Shown here: piece by piece, positions 33,295 through 42,512 of the stretch
Layout of the letters: every line of letters begins with the position of its first letter
Position numbering within the stretch: the first letter of the stretch is position 1
Source: Vitrella brassicaformis
Lineage: Eukaryota; Sar; Vitrellaceae
Length of the DNA stretch: 64,000 nt
Assembly (NCBI GenBank): GCA_001179505.1
Contig: CDMY01000571.1
Span: 194,752 to 258,751 of the forward strand
Direction: 5' to 3'
Translations under genes and position numbers: made by a program
The notes under the pieces: model-generated
Seen by the model: the letters and a program-made list of their open reading frames with translations, nothing else
Told to the model about the DNA's origin: nothing
Database searches by the model: none

Positions 33295-34245
33295 TCACAG
33301 ACAGTAATTGCCCGTGTCGGTGTTGTGGATCTTGTGAAAGGTCCCGCACCCCCATTGGAAGTAGCAGTGCCCATGGTGGAGCTTGCCATTCACGTCAAAG
33401 ACGCACACGCGATCCTTCTTTGGGCAGCCACTCACCTTGTAGCTTTTTTTCTTGTCTTTCCACTCGATGCGGCACTCCTCCGCTTTCGGGTCGCAGAAGT
33501 AGCCGCCCTCGGCCATGTAGATCTGGTGTTCGTCCTGCTTGGAGGGCTCCTGGCTGCACTTGTACCCCTTGCCCTCGTAGAATTCCGGGCCGAGGCAGCG
33601 GCCTTGCCGCTGTGTATCCAGGACGCACACCCAGCTGTTTATCATGTGTGGGCATTTCTTCACCACGAGGTCGCCTTCTTCGTCTGTCTTGATGGAGCAC
33701 TTATTCGGCAAGGGCCCCTCAACGGCGGAGAGGAAACCTGACAACACCACGCACGTAGCAGCTGGGGCCTTCGCTTTGGCTCTTTTCAGCAACTTCCCGT
33801 CGCTGAGTCGCTCTCGCTCACCGGCCTCTGAGAGGAAGGCAGGCTCCGGCTGCTCCGCGGCTTCTTTGGCGATGGCATTGACACTGTGGAGGGCCGTCGT
33901 GGCCGTGGTGGCGGTTCCGGTCAGCTCATGGCCGGCGGCGACGGACAACTCAGATGGCAGGTGAGACGGCAGCCCCCCTGCACGCACAACGGACCAGTGG
34001 CACCACACGAACTTCCACACAGCTGTCTTTGTGTCTATCGCGTACGCACCTGGCTGGGCGCTGCCAGTGGCGTCCTTGTCAATGGCGTGGGCCGCCTCGC
34101 CGGCCGCGAGAGCGTGTGCCTGTCGGGCAACGCGGTTGGCAATGGCCTTGTTGCGATGGTTGAGGAGCTCGAGGCCTGTGGCGTTCACGGACAGCACGGG
34201 GAGCGCCAATGCGATACAGAGGGATACCGCAATGAACGACTGCAT
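33295..34245 (-). CDS. Chimeric secreted Cys-rich protein, gene C (exon 1 of A plus exon 2 of B type)
   Basis: Two exons, 34050-34245 and 33295-33977, join in phase 1 to 292 residues. Exon 1 matches gene A (MQSFIAVSLCIALALPVLSVN and NKAIANRVAR). Exon 2 matches gene B (GHELTGTATTATTALHSV, KLLKRAKAKAPAATCVVLSG). It then carries two six-Cys modules. Module 1 has NKCSIK, KKCPHM, WVCVLD, GRCLG, YKCSQ and YFCDP. Module 2 has ECRIEW, SGCPKKDRVCVFD, GHCYFQ, WGCG and NYCL. The Gln-rich helix of gene B is missing. Even the intron is hybrid: its 5' part matches the gene A intron and its 3' part the gene B intron. The frame is intact, so it may be expressed. Confidence 0.85.
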   Translation of the reverse strand: MQSFIAVSLCIALALPVLSVNATGLELLNHRNKAIANRVARQAHALAAGEAAHAIDKDATGSAQPGAYAIDTKTAVWKFVWCHWSVVRAGGLPSHLPSELSVAAGHELTGTATTATTALHSVNAIAKEAAEQPEPAFLSEAGERERLSDGKLLKRAKAKAPAATCVVLSGFLSAVEGPLPNKCSIKTDEEGDLVVKKCPHMINSWVCVLDTQRQGRCLGPEFYEGKGYKCSQEPSKQDEHQIYMAEGGYFCDPKAEECRIEWKDKKKSYKVSGCPKKDRVCVFDVNGKLHHGHCYFQWGCGTFHKIHNTDTGNYCL

Positions 34246-34394
34246 CCTGGGGGGATCAGCGCGAATGGATGGCAGAAACTGGATCACAAAATCAGGATTC
34301 GCTGACGCCGCTATCGGTGAGACGCCACGCCCCCTGTGGCCCCCAGGGTGCTGTTCATGCATTGTGCACTGAGGAAGCCATGTGAACTGAGCGT

Positions 34395-34550
34395 TTGCTG
34401 ACTGACGGAGCGGATCGGATGGGGAATCAACGAAAAACCTTACACACGCGGCTAGACAGCTTCTCAGACAGGGGAAGGTCGAATGTAGTTGCGGCCAGGA
34501 TCGGGAGGCGCCCGGGCGGTCAGTTTTCTCGTTTCAGCTTCGTTATGCGA
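34395..34550 (-). repeat. Inverted copy of the gene B upstream region
   Basis: Reverse-complement match to about 20384-20565, including the dispersed repeat core at 34524-34550. It is placed upstream of the gene A-type promoter of gene C, as expected if gene A 5' sequence replaced exon 1 of a gene B copy. Confidence 0.7.
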
Positions 34551-34742
34551 CGGCGAGGACCCCGCCCCCTCCCCCCTCTCATGCGGCCCACACGAGGCAG
34601 AGGCCATCGGCTGGCGGATCGCCGCCATGTGCTTCGACCAAGACGCCGCCAGTGAGGCCATCGCTGCCAACATCGGCATCCGGCACAGCAACGTGGCCCG
34701 GCCCGCCGTGTGTTTGCGTCCGTCGAGCACTTCATCAGGAGT
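34551..34742 (+). pseudogene. Internal fragment of an ankyrin-family gene
   Basis: It matches the stretch of ANK2 from about 31380 to 31570, beginning at GACGGCGAGGACCCCGCC and encoding GPHEAEAIGWRIAAMC. It is cut off on both sides: by the gene B upstream repeat on the left and by the zinc-knuckle duplication on the right (break near CACTTCATCA/GGAGTGAATG). Confidence 0.85.
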
Positions 34743-36135
34743 GAATGTATTGTTTGTTAAACCCTCGCCCGCGGAATATCCGCCAACGACATTTCGGTGT
34801 TCCGTTTCCGTCAACATCTTGCCAAGAAGGGGGTAGCCAAGAACCAACCATCAGGTTGGCTCGGTTTGGTCGCCGAAAGGTGTCCATCGTCGATATGTAT
34901 CAACATGACGGGATGACACACGTGTCGCTCACACGCCACCGAAAAGGACACTGACGGATGGCCCATCGATTCATTCCTCTCGCCCCTCTCGCCCCTCAAT
35001 CATTCACCCTCATCGTCATCGTCATCGTCACCATAGCCCAGCAGCAACGCAGCCATCAGACCCTCACTGACCTCTTTGCCCCTCCCCACTGCCGCCGCGG
35101 CTGTGTCGCTGCCGTCGTCCCGATGGACCCTCTTGATGTCTCCTTCTGGCTGTTGCTCTGCCTCTGCCTCTCTCCCTGCGACAGTTGTGTCGGTGTGCTT
35201 GCGCTTTATCCGAATGAGCGGCTGCTGGTGAGAGAGGGGGAGGGGGGCCGCTGGTGGCGATGCTGACGCGGCTGATGCTGAGGGAGGCGGGGGCAAGAGA
35301 TCGTCTTGCTTGCTGCACACACACACACACACTCAGGTGTGCAGAGGTCGGCGGTGGGGTGGGTGTGTCTGTGTACTTTGCTGCGATTTCTCTGAGCAGT
35401 GAGGCGCCCACGGGCTCACTCAGCTCAGCGTTGGCGCGCTCCCTGCACACACACCGTCACACGAACACCACACACACATGAGTGGCTTGACTGCATGTGT
35501 GTGTTTCGTTGGCTTACATATGGAACGCCCTGGTGTCTTTGGCGCGCTGGTCCATCCTGCGCAGCCTCCGGTCGACCCCTTTAACACACAGACACGCACA
35601 CACACACATGTGTGACGCAGACAGACAGACAGACAGCCTCACTGGGTAGGGTTCTTGGGGCAGTTGATCGGTCTGTGTCCCATTTGGCCGCACCACCGAC
35701 ACACAAACTGCACAGACAGACACATAAGACAACACAACACACCATAAGACACATCTCTGTGTGACCCCCGATGGATGACTCTTCATTCCCCACCTTGGGG
35801 CATGCCCTCGCGAGGTGTCCTCTCCGGCCGCAGCGCTTGCAGAACAGATTAGGGTCGGCGTGGCATTCGGCCTCCTTGTGGCCGCTCTTGCCGCACCGCC
35901 CACAGACATTGACGCGACACTCCTGCCGCCGGTGACCAGGCCTGCCGCACTCTGTCGTCAACCAACGAGCCAATGACAGACAGACAGACAGACACAGTGA
36001 ATGTGGTGTGGCGGATTGCAGTGGGCTGAGCTGTGTGGGTGTTGCGGCTTACTGTCACAGACGATGGTACGCCGGGACTCCTCGGTGTGGTGGCCAGTGC
36101 CACCTGCACACACACACACACACATCAAGGACAGA
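34743..36135 (-). repeat. Inverted segmental duplicate of 56725-58140
   Basis: The segment carries a spacer (34743-34999) and the zinc-knuckle gene copy in the opposite orientation to 56725-58140. Homology covers exons and introns. It ends in intron 1 of the intact gene, near the shared CCTTGATG at about 36122-36130. Confidence 0.8.
35000..36103 (-). pseudogene. CCHC zinc-knuckle protein, copy lacking exon 1
   Basis: Homologue of the intact gene at 56569-57865. It keeps the exons for four CCHC knuckles (CDKCGRPGHRRQEC, CGRCGKSGHKEAEC, CKRCGRRGHLARAC, and one ending in a GHRPINC-type motif), the helix VDRRLRRMDQRAKDTRAFHM and the acidic C-terminus. The first exon, with the start codon and the knuckle CLLCGGAHFTEDC, is absent upstream of 36103. 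The copy is therefore 5' truncated and probably silent, unless a new start is used. Introns and remaining frames look intact. Confidence 0.75.
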
Positions 36136-37091
36136 CACACAGGCATTCACACAAAAAGGACAACCAGAGGATGGTGCCCCACATGCATGCATCGTATCTC
36201 TCACCGAAATGGAAGCATCGCATCGCAGACGATTCCCGAAACATTAGATCACAAACTCAACACGATATACGGTCAGCCAGCCGAATGATTTGGGACAGAC
36301 ATTAGGGTACGCTCGTGTCTCTGTCTGTCTGTCTGCGGGGGCAAATGAATATGCGTGCAGTTCGATGCAGTGCTGCATATCGTGTTTCCAGTGGTGTGCA
36401 GTGTACGTCAAGTCCAACGCATATGTCGAGTGCGTCATCAGCTACGTGTGTCATGCGTGGGTCTGTACATACACACACGGGCACAGGGGGCGGGGCGTAT
36501 GTATTGTGTATGTTTGTGAAAACAACGTAAGTAACAGTCTCCCATCCATATATGATCCCTCCATCCAACAAGGCAACAAACACAACACTATGCAATTAGT
36601 AACGACCGCATCTCTCCCCCTCCCACTGGTCGGCCAATCTCAGTCAGTGTCAGTCAGTCAGAGTGCAATGAGTGTCCACTGCGACCGCGGCCTTCGATTG
36701 AAGCGGCGGCCAGCAAGTGGAAAACCCTGTCTGTAAGAGAGTGAGACTCGTTCAGACAAATATATGCACGCACTCACGTGTGTGTATATGCACATATGGA
36801 ATGAAACCATGCAAGTGGGCGGAAGAAGTGCAGAACTGTCGGACGTACTGTCGGCGGCGGTCCCCCGGGCCCTCGACCCTGTGTGCCATGCCATGCGTGC
36901 ATGAGGCCCCTCGATCCATCAACTCGACAACGCTGTGACAAACGGACAAACGGACGGATGAAAACCATCCCGTTCCCCACCGCTGTCTGCCACACAACTG
37001 CCGAACATGAGCTCACAAAATCGCACATTCACACACACACGCATGCACGCACATACAAACGCGAAAAACTAGTCCCCAACCAGCCATGCCA
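36136..37091. other. Intergenic
   Basis: No supported gene. The sequence has fewer TG/CA tracts than elsewhere. The region probably holds the 3' UTR of the MFS gene at its right end. Confidence 0.45.
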
Positions 37092-39535
37092 TCATGCCGT
37101 CTTGCCGCGGACAGTTTCGGTTCCATCCTGCATCCTGACGTAGCTGACGTTGGTCGTCATGTGTGTGTGGTCCATTGCAGTACGGTACACGGCGGCCGGC
37201 GAGAACTGATCGTGTTCATGGTGGGAGGTCAGGAGGTGCTCGTTGAGGTGCTCCACGTCGATGGAATACTCCCTCGCCCTCGGGGGCCGGCCGCGAAGGG
37301 AGCTGGGTGAGGACGTGAAGGCCAGCGCGTCGGGCGATTTCGCGACTCTCGGTGAGGCGTGGATGGAGTCTGTGCGTGGCTTGACGTGGCTGAGGAAGTC
37401 GGCTTCATTCCTAGGAACCAGGAATACGAGGGGGGTGTAGAGGATCAGGGCGAATAAGTAGATCAGAGCGGTAATCATGAAGGTGAAACGACTGCATCCA
37501 CAGCGTCGACAGAAGGCAATCCATGTCTTCTTTTCGTGTGTACGTCAGTCAGGGTGGCCTACTAGTCGTGGGAGTCAGCGAGCCGGCCACCGATGAAGGC
37601 ACTGCCAGCCCATGTCATGTACGTCAGCGACTCTATGGCATTCCTGTAGACACCCATCACACACCCATATATTGGGAAAAAAGACCATGCTCACATCCCC
37701 ACCAAGTCACAATACATCTCGATGCTCACCACTTGCCCCGGTGCTATGATGGCGTGTAGTCCATCAGAATGGACCGGTCTAGGGGGTTGCATGCATTGGT
37801 GAAGGCACCGCGCACCAGGAAGAGCACTATGAGGAAGGGGAGATGGTAAACTCGTGACATGAGAAACAGACACAGGCAGCCCGCCAGTTGGTGGAGGAGG
37901 CTTGCGTGGGCCCGGCCCATCTTGGTGCTGAGCTTCTGCGCGAGCTGCATCCACAGGCCGATACAGAGGGGGTAGACGGCCGTCAGAATGCACACGTGCA
38001 TGGGCGTGAAGCTGCATAAAGACAGACAGACAGACAGAGAGGTAAGCATGGAAGCGAACACATACAGCCTTTGTATACAGCAGCGGGCACTGAGTGACGC
38101 AGCGTCAACTCCTCCCCCTGGTGAGTGAGGCCGTCCCCTCACCTACCCGTAGTCGTTTTTGAAGAAGAGCGGAAAGTATTTCACTGTCATGCCGCCACCG
38201 ACGGACGTGATGAAGTCGCAAACGGCGCTGCAGGCACAAATGAATCAGACAAAGGAAACCCACACATGCACGGGCGAGCAAGCCGCATATCACTACTGCC
38301 CTCTGTCTTCCTCACCAGATGTAAGGGATGCACCGCTGTGCCGGCGTCGGGTGCTTGAGCAGCTCAGAATCGTCCACATCTTCCTGGTCGGCATCGCCCG
38401 CTCCTCCGGCTGCTGCAGCAGCAGCTACAGCAGCCGCTGCGCCTCCCTCTCCGTTAATCGTGATGGCCTGGCTTTCGTCGCTGCCTCCCCCATCACCCGC
38501 ACTCCCAGCCCTCTGCTTGACACCCGTCGTATCACTCGCCGATGCAAATGTGGAGCCGGTCGTGCCATTCATCGAAATGCTTGATGTCGCCTCTCGACTT
38601 CCATTTGCGGCTTCCGCGGCGCCCTTGACCCATGGCCGTGGGTGTCGGAAGAACCAGTTGAAGATGCCCCACAGCGGGGCGAAGACGATGGTGCCAATGA
38701 CGAGGGGTATGTGGCAGATGGACAGCGACCACCGATCCCCAAATGCCAGGAAGAAAAACACCATCATCCCCGGGCCCGCCCCCAGCCACACAGTGGCGAG
38801 GATGCCCTTGTACGTGAAGAGCTTCGACCGCTCGCCGCGGTCCACACTGACGACAACAAATTGACGAGGCTTCAACGACGAACGAGGGGAGGCAGGGGAT
38901 GACATGTCGACTCACCTGTCGGCGAAGATGGCCTCCGTTGCGGACGAAACCTCAGCGAAAACGCCCCACAGAAGCAGATTGAAGTAGATGAGGTAGATTG
39001 AGTCGGTCAGGAGTGCGTAAGCTCCACTGATGCTGGCCACAAGCAGTCCAACGCTGCTCACCTTGGTGAGCAACGTCCTGTCCAGCCTGTCCACCAGCAG
39101 CCCCCTGGCACCGCACACACTAGTGACGTCAGACCGCTGATGGACTCGCCGAAACCAACCGCTGACACACACACACGACACAAACGACACGTTTGTCTGC
39201 GTCGTCTTTGTATGCCCAGTGCTCTGTGTGTGTGTGTGTGTGTGTGTGCTTGCCTCGGTTGGCCTTGGCCTCGCCCCACATTCTGCTCGACAGCAGATAA
39301 AGGTAGGTATCTGATCGTCCGTCAATGCAGTGCAACACACGACAGAATTAAAGACGTCAGGTGCTCCGCTCATGCATCGTGAGATTTCGTGTCCTGACCG
39401 ACCGAAGATGCCTCCTTGTGCTGTTGCATAGTAGAGGGTGCAGAAGGCGGACGAGGCAAACATCAGCCTGACATTGAGTCGTCTGTTCCTGGCGTACAGC
39501 TCCGCCCGGGAGAACGAAGCTGCCAGGGGAAGCAT
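37092..39535 (-). CDS. Major facilitator superfamily (MFS) transporter
   Basis: Multi-pass membrane protein with about 11-12 hydrophobic segments. The ATG at 39535 (MLPLAASFSRAELYARN) leads into a first membrane span. The loop 2-3 signature appears as RGLLVDRLDRTLLTK. Later spans include SVGLLVASISGAYALL, YLIYFNLLLWGVFAEV, GPGMMVFFFLAFGDRW and PLVIGTIVFAPLWGIF. A long Ala/Gly/Ser/Asp-rich cytosolic loop (about 38360-38620) separates the two halves. The second half has HVCILTAVYPLCIGLW, a second signature GGRLADSHDYRFTF (the Tyr codon is split by an intron) and the last span ALIYLFALILYTPLVF. The C-terminal tail is hydrophilic and Ser-rich. The substrate is unknown. The exon structure around 39120-39400 is not resolved. 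Confidence 0.78.
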
Positions 39536-39654
39536 GTCGAGAGAGAAGCAAGCAGTGTCAAACTCAAGACGCTGATATATATGGAGGAAACTCACAGCCT
39601 TAGCCTCAGTTCTGTCGCGAGCTCAGCAGCCGAGGTCGGATTCTCACGCGAGAA
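39536..39654. promoter_or_regulatory. 119-base divergent intergenic region, MFS / SDR-like gene
   Basis: Two start codons face away from each other with only 119 bases between them, so promoter elements must be shared or overlap the genes. I see no named motif. Confidence 0.4.
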
Positions 39655-41508
39655 ATGCCCCTCCTGCTCATCCACCACGTCGGCATCTGCTTTCTCTGCA
39701 TCATCTTCTATGTGATCTCCTCGCTGCTGCAGCTGCCGACATCCAGCCTTGCCGCATCACTACTGCTGGCAGCCAGACACAGACACCCACACAGACATGC
39801 ACAGCGGAGGCAAAACGGTGAGCGACAATCAGCACACAACGGCATTCATGATCCTTCTCGTCTCGTGTCGTGTGTGCAGGTGCGGGTGGTGTGCCTTCGG
39901 CAGCGCAGATCTATCGCTGGCTGGCGGGCAAGAAAGGAGCTCGCGGCAGGGACGAGTCGAACAAGCCGATGAGGGGCAAGGTGGTCATCGTCACCAATGG
40001 ACACGCCGGACTGGGGTGAGTGGCTGGGTGGATGGCTGGATGGATTGGTGGATGGATGAGATCCATCCATCGTGTGGTTGGTTCGTCTGTCTGTCTGTCT
40101 GTGTGTTTATGTAGGTTTGACACGGCTGTTTCGTTGGCGCGTCAGGGAGCCCATGTGGTAGGTAGCCACATGTCCTTGATGGATGGATGGATAGAGATCG
40201 ATGGATGTGTGGATGCTCTGACTCACTCACTCTTCCAGGTGCTCGGTTGTCCTTCGCATGAGGAGGGCCAGAGAGCTACGCGGCGAATAAAGAGGTCAGT
40301 GACCGAAGAGAACCGAACCAGTCCACCCACCAGCACCCACATGTGTTATGCATGGATTGCAGCATCATCACGCGAGAAACGCCACCTCCGCCAAAAGAAG
40401 ACCCCTCCCCCCCTCTGCCCTTCCTCCGCCCCCCGCGCCACCCACCCTGTCGGGCCGAGTACATCTACCTCGACCACGCCTCCCTCCCGTCAGCACGGGC
40501 CTTCGCAGGCGCCTTCAGGAGCCGGTTTCGGCGGCTGGATGCGCTGATATGCGTCAACAAGCCGTTCAGGCACCGGGAGTGGTGCAACAGGGGGGAGGGG
40601 GGGTATGTGGAGCACCAGGTGGTGCCTTTCGCTCTCACCGGCCTGTTGTTCCCCTGCTTGAAACGGACCGGTTAGCAGTGGGCCACACACACAGAGAGGG
40701 AGGGAGGGAGGGAGAGGGGAGAGGGTGTGTATGTGTGTGTGTGTGTGTGTGTGTGTCAGGTCGGTCCTACGAGCCATCCCGCGTCGTGTGGACGACCACC
40801 AACGGGCAGATGTTCGCCACAGACAGACTGCAAGACCTGCTTGACGTCGCACACAGAGTCAGCCCCCCACCCACACCCACACAGCCACACGGAAACGCAC
40901 TTAGAGGCACGACGTGTGTGTGTGTGTGTGGTTGCATGATGCAGTGCTCTCTATTGGGCCGTGCTGAGCATTTTGCCTCGGTCTTCAGCGCATTACTGAG
41001 CCCCGACAATGAGCTGGCCGCCGCAAATTCCTCCCCTTCCCCCTCGCCCCCACTGCATTCGTGGGAGGCCTTCACACGCGCCAAAGCGAGCAACGTCGCT
41101 TTCTCTGTCGAGTTCAACCACCGGCTCCGGAAGCTGCCCCTGCTGGTGCGGCTGCTCTCGCCCACGTCCACCCCCCTCCCCCCCAGAATGGTGGCCGTCA
41201 CGTGCAACGCGGGCCTCGGCTGCCACCTGCTCCCCTCCCAGCTCACCAAGAGCGACAGGTTCCTGTCATCTCTGTTGGTGCCGTGTGTGAAGGCCGGGAA
41301 GCACGGCGTGGCGACGCTTGTGCGAGCGGTGACTCACGCGCATCCGGCGAGGGAGCTGGGCGACTACATGGGCCCCAGTGGGTGGATGGCTTTGCAGCTG
41401 ACGGGGAGGGCTGGAAGGCTGGAGCCGGCCGGAGTGGTCAAGAGGGACAAGTGGCGGGGCAAGGTGTGGCGGATTTGTGAGCGGATTGGCAGGGTGCGGC
41501 TGCTGTGA
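39655..41508 (+). CDS. SDR-family membrane-anchored protein with altered catalytic Tyr
   Basis: Seven exons join in frame to 455 residues: 39655-39817, 39880-40015, 40115-40157, 40239-40294, 40363-40670, 40760-40857, 40945-41508. An N-terminal membrane anchor (LLLIHHVGICFLCIIFYVI) precedes a Rossmann domain of the retinol-dehydrogenase type: KVVIVTNGHAGLG, VSLARQGAHVVLGC, LDALICVNKP. The usual Y-x-x-x-K followed by Asn is here AFTRAKASN, so the Tyr is Phe311 while Lys315 is kept. The Ser strand reads RVVWTTTNGQ, and the usual NNAG motif reads CVNKP. The cofactor site looks present but catalysis is doubtful. An acidic/Pro-rich insert (exon 5 start) is unusual. It is divergent from the MFS gene. 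Confidence 0.78.
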
Positions 41509-42512
41509 AGCATGTGTGGCTGCTTAGGGAGACAGACAGACAGAGGACACACACGAGTGGGAGGCGGTGAGGGGTGGAGTACGTCGTACGAGTGTGTGCA
41601 TGTCACCCACCCACCCACCCATCGATGCGCTGTGATGCGATGCGGGTGTGGTGTGGTGTGTGTAGTAAGTATGGCTATAGTGAGTGTTTTGCTGCTGGCT
41701 GGCAATGAGATCAATGAGAGGCGATGCGATGCGATGCGAGGCGAGATGATGTGTAAATACTGCATACCTACCCTTATTTGTGATGGATGCGACGCAGGCC
41801 GGCAGGCATGTGTAGAACAGCTAGAGAGATGCCATGAAGGCAGGCAAGCTGTGTTTTGATAACGGGTCGACGGATGGCTCGATGGATGGTTTGGCTGCAT
41901 GAACGGCGAGATGGATGACTGAAAGGCCATGAGCAGCCAGGAGAATGGAATGAGAGAGAGCAACAGACTTAAGACATCAACACGCGAGTCAATGTCAACG
42001 TGTAAGACAGTCGTCAAAGGTCAGGTCAGCTCAGCTGTGCATAAATCGCACATCAATCACACCAAATAAACCACATCAACGCATGCAGTTATCCAAGCGT
42101 GGAACCCACCCATCCATGCGAAGAAAGACAAAAAGCCAAAAGCTGGACAAGACAAGACAGGGCAGACACCCCCACACATCACACACACACAGTCCCAACT
42201 ACTCTATCACCTTCAGCAACTAGCAATTACACAGAAAGACCTACCCCAATTGCACCAACTAGCAATTACAACCCCCACTTCACCGACCACTATCATCACC
42301 TTCTCAGCAACTAGCAACTAACTACACAAGAAGACCTACCCATCGATCGCCGCCGCATAAACGCATAAATAGATGCGTGCACATGCACATCAGCATGGAG
42401 TTAGTCAGGTGGTCAGTCAAGACTCCAACACATCAGGGCTCCGCAGACGAGTTACACGCACATGCAGGTACGCACGCACGAAGTCAAGGCATCAACGCGA
42501 TGAGCGAAGCGA
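41509..42512. other. Intergenic with an imperfect repeat
   Basis: No gene seen. Between about 42205 and 42345 the motifs CAACTAGCAATTACA and AGACCTACCC recur two or three times, giving an imperfect repeat. GCGATGCGATGC-type runs occur near 41720-41745. Confidence 0.5.
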
